Shown here: positions 32,372 to 38,057 of the stretch, one piece after another
How positions within the stretch are numbered: position 1 is the first letter of the stretch
Layout: the number at the start of each line of letters is the position of its first letter
Assembly: GCA_964633205.1 (NCBI GenBank)
Contig: CAZWFN010000049.1
Location: 1-38,057 of the forward strand
Direction of reading: 5' to 3'
Length of the DNA: 38,057 bases
Origin: CAYVQE01 sp964633205
Lineage (GTDB): Bacteria > Myxococcota > B64-G9
Made by a program: the position numbers and the translations under genes
Notes under the pieces: model-generated
The model's database searches: none
Told to the model about the DNA's origin: nothing
The model's input: the letters and a program-made list of their open reading frames with translations, nothing else

Positions 32372-32623
32372 TTAGCGGCCGTCGGGGCCGCGACCGGTCT
32401 TGAGCCGCGCCAGGGCCTCGCCGGCCCGCTGCTCGCGGCCGTCGGCGTCACGGGCGGCGGCCACCCAGTCGACGAACGCCCGCTGGTCACCGGGCGCCAG
32501 CCGATCGAAGGCGTCGTTGGCGCTGGCATCGTTGGCCAGCGCCTTGAGGAACTGGGACGGGATCTCCAGGGTGTCGCCCACGGCATACGCGTCGTCGGAC
32601 GAAGGCGTGCGGTCTTCGGCCAT
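32372..32623 (-). CDS. YdeI/OmdA-domain small protein (83 aa)
   Basis: The sequence EIPSQFLKALANDASANDAFDRLAPGDQRAFVDWVAAARDADGREQRAGEALARLKTGR matches the pattern of the bacteriocin-protection YdeI/OmpD-associated C-terminal domain (PF13376 type), a small helical module of unclear biochemical role. ATG at 32623 follows GAGAGGTGGAGC. The stop is TAA, unlike the TGA used by most genes here, and coincides with the TTA flank of the palindromic element, so the insertion may have set the present end of the gene. Confidence 0.78.
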   Translation of the reverse strand: MAEDRTPSSDDAYAVGDTLEIPSQFLKALANDASANDAFDRLAPGDQRAFVDWVAAARDADGREQRAGEALARLKTGRGPDGR

Positions 32624-32703
32624 GCTCCACCTCTCGCGGAACGGAAAAGGGGAATTCGATACCAAAAATTTAGCCCGGGGCAGCGGTGACGGCAAGCCGG
32701 CGG

Positions 32704-33657
32704 TCAATCTTCCAGGATGTAGTTCATCGGGTTCTCGCACACCCCGTTGACCTCCACCTCGTAGTGCAGGTGGGGCCCGGTGGAGCGGCCCGAGTTGCCG
32801 ATGCGCCCGATGCGGTCGCCGCGGTCCACTCGATCGCCGACCCCCACCACCATCTCGCTCAGGTGGGCGTAACGGGTGCGGATGCCATAGCCGTGGTCGA
32901 TGACGATGACCTGCCCGAAGCCGCCGCTGTTGCCGGCGAAGGTGACCGTGCCGCGGGCCGGCGCCATCACCGGCACCCCGGCCTGGTTGGCCACATCGAT
33001 GCCGCGGTGCATGGAGCGCTTGCCGGTGTAGGGATCGGTCCGGGTGCCGAAGGTCGAGGTCAGCCAACCGCGCGCCGGCCAGATGGACGGCGTCGACGCC
33101 AGCCGCACCCGCTGGCCGCGCAGGTAGGTCTCGAGCTGACGGATGCTGCCCTCGCGCCGCTCGGCCTCGGCGCGCAGCTCCTCGAGCCGATCGCCCAGCA
33201 TGGACACGGCCTCGGCCGGGTTCTCGGCGATGGCCAGCACGGCCGGGTCGATGATGCCCGGCTCGGCCGCGGCCGCGGCGGCCATGTCCTGCTCGCGCGG
33301 CTCGTAGGGGCCCAGCGCCAGGTGCCGCTCCGGATCGTGCAGCCGGGTGATGGTGCGCAGCTTGGTATCGAAGCGCTGCACCCGATCCAGGATGGCCTGG
33401 GCCGAGGCGACCTTCTGGTGAATCTGGAGCAGGTCGTCGCGCAGGGCGACGTTCTCGTTGCGCAGCTCGGTGTTCTGCTCCAGCCGTTCGACCACCGAGC
33501 GGAAATACAGCGTCCCCGCCACCGCCGCGCCGATGACCAGCAGCAGAAACACACCGAGCGTCCAGGCGATCGCCTTGAACGCGCCCGTGGAAATCCGATA
33601 ACGCCGCACCGTCTGGGCGCCATCGGGAACCACCATGATGGTCAGTCGCTTTGCCAT
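32704..33657 (-). CDS. M23-family metallopeptidase, membrane-anchored
   Basis: 317 residues. An N-terminal membrane segment (about 29-50, AIAWTLGVFLLLVIGAAVAG) is followed by a coiled-coil region (about 52-185, with a central Ala/Glu-rich linker) and an M23 (LytM/DppA-like) domain: GWLTSTFGTRTDPYTGKRSMHRGIDVANQAG (metal-binding HxxxD), GYGIRTRYAHLSEM and GPHLHYEVEVNG (HxH). The ligand residues are present, so it may be an active peptidoglycan endopeptidase, though coiled-coil M23 proteins can also be regulators of amidases. It lies in a minus-strand series behind PP2C, 74 bp away. Confidence 0.9.
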   Translation of the reverse strand: MAKRLTIMVVPDGAQTVRRYRISTGAFKAIAWTLGVFLLLVIGAAVAGTLYFRSVVERLEQNTELRNENVALRDDLLQIHQKVASAQAILDRVQRFDTKLRTITRLHDPERHLALGPYEPREQDMAAAAAAEPGIIDPAVLAIAENPAEAVSMLGDRLEELRAEAERREGSIRQLETYLRGQRVRLASTPSIWPARGWLTSTFGTRTDPYTGKRSMHRGIDVANQAGVPVMAPARGTVTFAGNSGGFGQVIVIDHGYGIRTRYAHLSEMVVGVGDRVDRGDRIGRIGNSGRSTGPHLHYEVEVNGVCENPMNYILED

Positions 33658-33731
33658 GCTCCTTCAAAAACAACGAGTTATGTCAGCCCAGGGCGATGAT
33701 TGCCGCATTAAGGCAAAGCCCCCCAGGGCTG

Positions 33732-34619
33732 TCAACCGTTTTTTCGCTTCACCCGCCTGTGCTTGCCCACACTGCGGCGGTGGCGGCGGGCCACCGACCG
33801 GCCCGAGCCGCCCTTGTAACGCAACAGCACCACCGTAATGTTGTCCTCGCCGCCGGCCCGGTTGGCCAGATCGACCAGGTGCTCGCTGGCGCGCTGCATC
33901 CGCTGCTGCTTCAGGGTCTGCTCGATGACCGCTTCATCGACCATGCCGGTCAGCCCGTCGGAGCACAGCAGGAACACGTCGCCCTCCTGCACCGCCACGC
34001 TGAAGGTGTCGGCATCCACCTGGCTCTCGAAGCCCACCGAGCGGGTGATGATGTTGCGGAAGCGGCTGAACTGGGCTTCCTCCTCGGTGATGAAGCCGGC
34101 CCGCACCTGCTCGGCCACCAGCGAGTGATCCTCGGTCAGCTGTTCGAAACGGCCGTCGCGCAACCGGTACATGCGGCTGTCGCCCACGTGGGCGACGTAG
34201 ATGCGCGGGCCGAGGACCAGGGCCGAGGTCAGCGTGGTGCCCATGCCGTGCAGCGCGGGCTTGCGGGCCGAGGCCTCGAAGATGCGTCTGGAGGCCTGGC
34301 GCACCGCGTCCTGCATCACCTCGAGTACCTCGGCGTGCTCGGCGGCGTCCGCCTCGACCGGCAGCAAACCGTCGCGCCGGCGGGCCTGGCCCACCGCCCG
34401 GTGCACCGTATCGACCGCCATGCGCGAGGCGGTCTCGCCACCGGCGTGGCCGCCCATGCCGTCGGCCACCAGGAACAACAACAGGCTGGGATCGATCAGG
34501 TAGTGGTCTTCGTTCTTCTCGCGGCGCCGGCCCACATCGCTGCGGGCCCAGGCCGAGACGGAACCCCCGGCGCGGGGGCGCGGTTTTGCCTTCCTGCGCG
34601 GCATGGTGGATTCAGACAT
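33732..34619 (-). CDS. PP2C-family serine/threonine phosphatase
   Basis: 295 residues. Motifs of PPM phosphatases: DVGRRREKNEDHYLID, VADGMGGHAGGETAS, GMGTTLTSALV, YVAHVGDSRMYRLRDG, TRSVG, LLCSDGLTGMVDE and GGEDNITVVLLRYK, covering the metal-binding aspartates. The C-terminus is a 25-residue Arg/Lys-rich tail that may bind nucleic acid or membranes. ATG at 34619 is preferred over the GTG at 34649 because an AAGGG site precedes it. No partner kinase is in the window. Confidence 0.92.
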   Translation of the reverse strand: MSESTMPRRKAKPRPRAGGSVSAWARSDVGRRREKNEDHYLIDPSLLLFLVADGMGGHAGGETASRMAVDTVHRAVGQARRRDGLLPVEADAAEHAEVLEVMQDAVRQASRRIFEASARKPALHGMGTTLTSALVLGPRIYVAHVGDSRMYRLRDGRFEQLTEDHSLVAEQVRAGFITEEEAQFSRFRNIITRSVGFESQVDADTFSVAVQEGDVFLLCSDGLTGMVDEAVIEQTLKQQRMQRASEHLVDLANRAGGEDNITVVLLRYKGGSGRSVARRHRRSVGKHRRVKRKNG

Positions 34620-34661
34620 AGCACAGGCCCTTTTCCATTGCAAAAACACGACCCGGGCAGC

Positions 34662-36341
34662 TCAGCCCGAAGCCGCGGCGCGCTCGAGCAGCTCGCGGGC
34701 ATGGGCCCGGGCGCGGGCGGTCACCTCGCGTCCGGCCAGCATGCGGGCCAGCTCCTCGATGCGCTGCTCGGTTCGACCCAGCCGGCCTATGCCCGACACC
34801 GTCCGGCCGCCGGTCACGGTCTTGTACACCGTGTAGTGGGCCGCGCCGGCGGCCGCGATCTGGGGCAGGTGGGTGATGCACAGCACCTGGTGGGCGCGGG
34901 CCACCGCAGCCAGCTTGTCGCCGATGACCTCGGCCACCGCGCCGCCCACCCCGGCGTCCACCTCGTCGAAGACGTAGACGGCCACCGGGTCGGTCTCGGC
35001 CAGCACCGCCTTGATCGCCAGCAGCAGGCGCGACAGCTCGCCGCCCGAGGCCACCTTGGCCAGCGGCCGCAGGCCCTCGCCCGGATTGGCGTTGAACAGA
35101 AAGCGCACCCGGTCGAAGCCGTGCTCGCCCAGCGTCTCGCGGCCGCCGGGGCTGATCTCCACCTCGAAGCGGGCCTCGGGCATGGCCAGCGCGGCCAGCT
35201 CGGCCCGCAGCCGCTCGCCCAGCCGCTCGGCCGCCGCCCGGCGCTCGGCCGACAGCGCCTCGGCCCGCTCCAGCGCTGCCGCCAGGGCCTGATCGCGCTC
35301 GGCCGCCAGCTCGGCCCGGCGCGACTCGATGCGCTGCAGCTCGGCGAGCTCGGCCGCCAGCTCGGCCCGGCGCTCCAGCACGGCCGGCAGGCCGGGGCCG
35401 TGGGAGCGCATCAGGCCGCGCAGCGCCTGCAAGCGCTGCTCGATCTGATCCAGCCGGGCCGGATCCGACTGCAGCCCGGCGGCGTGGTCGCGCAGCTCGC
35501 CGGCGCCGTCCTCGACCGCCCGCAGACCCTCGGTCAGCGATGCGATCGGCCCGGCCAACCCGGGGTCGAAGCGCTGCAGGCCCTCGACCTCCTTGACCGC
35601 CCGGCCGATCTGCTCCACCGCCGAGCCCTCGGCCTCGTAGAGCCGGCCGACCGCGTCGTCCAGCCCGGCGGCCAGCCGCTCGGCGTTGGCCAGCCGCAGC
35701 CGCTCGGCCTCCAGTTGCTCGTCCTCGTCGGGCTCGGGGTCGACCTCGTCGATGCGTGCCAGGGCGAAGCGCAGGTAGTCCTCGCGCTCGGCCCGCTGTC
35801 GCTCGGCCCGGCGCAGCGCGGCCAGCTCGCGCTCGGCCGCCCGCCAGGCCTCCACCGCCGCCGCCGTGCGCGCCCGCTCGGCGCCCAGCCGGCCGAAGGC
35901 GTCGAGCACGTCCAGGTGGCTGTCCTCGTCGGTCAGCCCCACGTGCTCGTGCTGGCCGGAGATATCGACCAGGCCGCCGGCCAGCTCGGCCAGCCGGCCC
36001 AGGCTGACCGTCCGGTCGTTGATGAACACCCGGTTGCGGCCGGTGCGGTGGATCAGCCGCCGGATGCGCAGCGCACCGCCGTCGTCCAGGCCCTGCTGGC
36101 GCAGGCGCTCGATCAGGGCCGCGTCGGGCGCCAGCTCGAACACCGCCTGCACCTCGGCCGCTTCGGCGCCCTCGCGGATCAGGTCGTGGCTGGCGCGGCC
36201 GCCCAGCAGCAGGTGCAGCGCGTTGATCAGGATGGACTTGCCGGCGCCGGTCTCGCCGGTGATGACCACCAGGCCCGACTCCAGCTCGACCTCCAGCAGG
36301 TCGATGATGGCGAAGTCGCGGATGGCCAGCAGCGTCAGCAT
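34662..36341 (-). CDS. recN: DNA repair protein RecN
   Basis: 559 residues, the usual length. SMC-like ATPase for double-strand-break repair. The N-terminal half has Walker A GETGAGKS (29-36) after MLTLLAIRDFAIIDLLEVEL, and SRKT-like RNRVFINDRTVSL and LVDISGQHEH. A long Glu/Arg/Leu coiled-coil region fills about 160-370. The C-terminal half has the signature ASGGELSRLLLAIK and Walker B YVFDEVDAGVGG, then CITHLPQIAAAGAAHYTVYK. It lies 7 bp after the NAD kinase stop, an arrangement (NAD kinase then recN) that is common in bacteria. Confidence 0.96.
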   Translation of the reverse strand: MLTLLAIRDFAIIDLLEVELESGLVVITGETGAGKSILINALHLLLGGRASHDLIREGAEAAEVQAVFELAPDAALIERLRQQGLDDGGALRIRRLIHRTGRNRVFINDRTVSLGRLAELAGGLVDISGQHEHVGLTDEDSHLDVLDAFGRLGAERARTAAAVEAWRAAERELAALRRAERQRAEREDYLRFALARIDEVDPEPDEDEQLEAERLRLANAERLAAGLDDAVGRLYEAEGSAVEQIGRAVKEVEGLQRFDPGLAGPIASLTEGLRAVEDGAGELRDHAAGLQSDPARLDQIEQRLQALRGLMRSHGPGLPAVLERRAELAAELAELQRIESRRAELAAERDQALAAALERAEALSAERRAAAERLGERLRAELAALAMPEARFEVEISPGGRETLGEHGFDRVRFLFNANPGEGLRPLAKVASGGELSRLLLAIKAVLAETDPVAVYVFDEVDAGVGGAVAEVIGDKLAAVARAHQVLCITHLPQIAAAGAAHYTVYKTVTGGRTVSGIGRLGRTEQRIEELARMLAGREVTARARAHARELLERAAASG

Positions 36342-36348
36342 GAGCGCC

Positions 36349-37200
36349 TCAACGCTGGCCCCACTTCAGCTTGGTGCGCAGGATCTGGAACTGGTCGCGC
36401 GGCGGCCGGATCAGCAGCACCGGAGCGGCGGCGCGCTGGATCTCCAGCCGGTCGCCGGCGTTCATCTCCTCCACCTGCTGGCCATCGAAGGTGACCACCA
36501 TGGGCGGGCCGTCGGCGTCGACCTCGACCGCCACGCGGGCTTCGCCCGGCACCACCAGCGGGCGCATGGTGAGCATGTGCGGGCAGATGGGCGCCAGCAG
36601 CAGCGCCCGGGTATGCGGCATGACGATGGGGCCGCCGGCGGCCATGGCGTAGGCGGTCGAGCCCGAGGGGCTGGACACGATCAGCCCGTCGGCGCGGAAG
36701 GTGGTCACGTAGACGCCGTCGACCGCGGCCCGGATGTCGGCGATGCGGCTGATGGCGGCCGCGCTGACCACCGCATCGTTGAAGGCCCGGGCCCGCACCA
36801 GCCGGCCCGCGGCGCAGCGCAGCTCGCAGTCCAGCGGGATGCGCTCGTCCAGATCGTAGTCACCGCCGAGCACCCGCTCCAGTTCGGCCGGCGCCTCCTC
36901 GGTGGTGAAGGCGGTCAGAAAGCCCAGCGAGCCCAGGTTGACCCCGAACACCGGCACCGGCCGCTCGCCCAGCAGGCGGGCGACGTGGATCAGGGTGCCG
37001 TCGCCGCCGAGCACCAGCGCCAGCTCGCAGCGCCGGGCCATGTCCTCGGCCGCGGCCGGCTCGCAGTCGGGCAGCGCCAGCTCGAGCGCCGCGTCCACCA
37101 GCACCAGGGCGCCGGCGCGCCGGCCCACCGCGGCCAGGGCGGTGGCGGTGGCGGCCAGATCCGGGTGGCTCTGCTTGCCGAAGATGGCGACGGTCTTCAC
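36349..37200 (-). CDS. nadK: NAD kinase
   Basis: 283 residues. ATP- or polyphosphate-dependent phosphorylation of NAD to NADP. Motifs: VKTVAIFGKQSHPD at the start, ALVLGGDGTLIHVAR (GGDGT), FGVNLGSLGFLTAF, AFNDAVV and RADGLIVSSPSGSTAYAMAAGGPIV, and MRPLVVPGEA. GTG at 37200 follows the strong site AGGAGGGG, and the frame above it shows no NadK sequence. It is followed by recN and preceded 22 bp upstream by the truncated unknown gene. It supplies NADPH for reductive steps; no special link to the isoprenoid cluster is shown. Confidence 0.95.
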   Translation of the reverse strand: MKTVAIFGKQSHPDLAATATALAAVGRRAGALVLVDAALELALPDCEPAAAEDMARRCELALVLGGDGTLIHVARLLGERPVPVFGVNLGSLGFLTAFTTEEAPAELERVLGGDYDLDERIPLDCELRCAAGRLVRARAFNDAVVSAAAISRIADIRAAVDGVYVTTFRADGLIVSSPSGSTAYAMAAGGPIVMPHTRALLLAPICPHMLTMRPLVVPGEARVAVEVDADGPPMVVTFDGQQVEEMNAGDRLEIQRAAAPVLLIRPPRDQFQILRTKLKWGQR

Positions 37201-37222
37201 AGCCCCTCCTGTCCGTGGTGGC

Positions 37223-38057
37223 TCACGGTTCCACGTCGGCGAATTCGCCTTCCTGCTCCACATACCACGCCGGGTCCAGGTCGTGGAACAGGGCATGGCG
37301 ATCGGCCGGGCTCCAGTAGAACACCGGCCGCATGCGCTCGGCCAGCAGCGCCCGCAGCGCATCGGTCCAGCCCGGCCCGCGGGCCTGGTCGTCCAGCCAG
37401 TCGCGCCACAGCGCGGCCGCATCGGCCTCGGGGCCGTAGCCCGCGGCCGCCAGCCGCGTCCAGCCGCTCTCCAGCGACCGCGACTCGGCCGCCAGCTCGG
37501 CGGCCAGCCGCGCCCGCTGCGGCCTCCGGTCGCTGCCGCCTTCGCTGCGCACCAGCACCTCGAGCCGCAGCCGGTGCTCGCGCGGCGGCCCGCCGGGCAA
37601 AAGCGGCGGCTCGACCACCAGCCGCACCGTCAGCCGCTCGTCGCCGTAGTCGCTGGCCGGCTCGGTCTGCAGCCGGCTGCGCCAATCCTCGCGCAGCCAA
37701 CCGCCGCCGCCCGCCTCGGCCCGGTAGGCCATCCGATTCAGCGCCCGCCCACCGGCCCGAAAGCCGGCCGGCCACTCGGGCCCGGCCGCCACCGCCGCCG
37801 GACCCAGCAGCGCCGCGGTAAAGCGCTCGAACCGCGCCGCGCTCTCGTCACCCCAACGCAGCTCCACCCGGCGGCCGGCCACCGCTTCCATGCTGCCGCT
37901 GCTGGTGCGCACCGCCGCCGGCCGCCCGCACACCGCCCGATCCTGCAGCGCGTGCTCCATCGCCCCCGGCGGCCGCAGCCGCCACCACTCCACCCGATCG
38001 CGACACTCCCCCACCCGGCGCCCGGCCCAGTCCGCGGCCAGGCCCTCCGGCCAGCCG
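37223..38057 (-). CDS. Unidentified protein, 5' end outside the window
   Basis: At least 278 residues; the frame is open to the window edge, so the start is missing and a GTG at 38014 is only one candidate. Ends DRHALFHDLDPAWYVEQEGEFADVEP. It is rich in Arg, Ala, Trp and Glu, with no membrane segment, signal peptide, Cys cluster or recognised motif. Alternating segments such as RLTVRLVVEPPLLPGG and HRLRLEVLVRSEGG suggest beta structure. It is 22 bp upstream of NAD kinase and probably co-transcribed with it. I do not recognise the family. Confidence 0.6.
   Translation of the reverse strand, partial: GWPEGLAADWAGRRVGECRDRVEWWRLRPPGAMEHALQDRAVCGRPAAVRTSSGSMEAVAGRRVELRWGDESAARFERFTAALLGPAAVAAGPEWPAGFRAGGRALNRMAYRAEAGGGGWLREDWRSRLQTEPASDYGDERLTVRLVVEPPLLPGGPPREHRLRLEVLVRSEGGSDRRPQRARLAAELAAESRSLESGWTRLAAAGYGPEADAAALWRDWLDDQARGPGWTDALRALLAERMRPVFYWSPADRHALFHDLDPAWYVEQEGEFADVEP

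Overview
This is a GC-rich bacterial chromosomal window with almost no non-coding space. The organism is probably a deltaproteobacterial-type lineage (Myxococcota, Bradymonadota or a relative). The reasons are a secreted Cys-rich lipoprotein with CGGNDGCGG-type repeats, a TolB-like/formylglycine-generating-enzyme-like secreted protein, a bacterial mevalonate pathway and an oxidosqualene-cyclase-type triterpene cyclase. No rRNA, tRNA, CRISPR array, phage or transposase gene was seen, so the taxonomic guess rests on gene content alone.

Layout. 1-6000: envelope and accessory genes (a secreted FGE-like protein, a Met-rich repeat protein, a SEC-C mini-protein, a HAD-IB phosphatase, a Cys-rich lipoprotein and a cNMP-binding protein). 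6106-7209 (+): a squalene/phytoene-synthase-family gene. 22599 down to 7215 (-): a 14-gene, 15.4-kb run in which neighbours overlap or lie at most 4 nt apart. Its order is idi2, mvaK1, mvaD, mvaK2, mvaA, an hpnC-like gene, an hpnD-like gene, histidine kinase, sigma54-type response regulator, aroB, aroD, aroE-aroK fusion, aroA, aroC. 22799-28198 (+), divergent from it: a farnesyl-diphosphate-synthase-type gene, then a chorismate mutase/DAHP synthase fusion, a U32-family iron-sulfur-type protein and an oxidosqualene cyclase, the last three translationally coupled or nearly so. 28126-29397 (-): HMG-CoA synthase, convergent with and overlapping the cyclase. 29563-31137 (-) and 31225-32160 (+): an NCS2-type permease and a divergent excisionase-HTH/periplasmic-binding-like regulator. 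32191-32371: a 181-bp palindromic, MITE-like element. 32372 to the window end (-): a YdeI/OmdA-domain protein, an M23 peptidase, a PP2C phosphatase, RecN, NAD kinase and a truncated unknown gene.

How the genes work together. The window encodes every step from acetoacetyl-CoA to squalene (HMG-CoA synthase, HMG-CoA reductase, three GHMP enzymes, isomerase, FPP synthase, squalene synthase), plus a cyclase with the oxidosqualene-cyclase DCTAE motif and cycloartenol-type active-site residues (Tyr320, His386, Ile390). It also holds six of the seven-step shikimate pathway's genes (covering all seven steps through the fusion) and a chorismate mutase, which makes prephenate. No squalene monooxygenase is present. 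In its place, between the chorismate mutase and the cyclase, sits a U32-family protein. U32 proteins such as UbiU/UbiV, RlhA and TrhP carry out O2-independent hydroxylations, and RlhA and TrhP need prephenate in vivo. My main hypothesis is that this is an oxygen-independent sterol (or other oxygenated triterpenoid) gene cluster, in which shikimate-derived prephenate supplies the oxygen atom to a U32 enzyme acting on squalene or a related lipid. The genes fit this; nothing here proves it.

Regulation. Sequences with correctly spaced sigma54 -24/-12 elements (TGG-N10-GC) stand before idi2, the FPP synthase, the chorismate mutase/DAHP synthase and HMG-CoA synthase, with a weaker one before the squalene synthase gene. 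GTGCG/CGCAC inverted repeats lie near most of them. The two-component system inside the operon has the GAFTGA loop needed to activate sigma54, which suggests a dedicated switch for the whole pathway.
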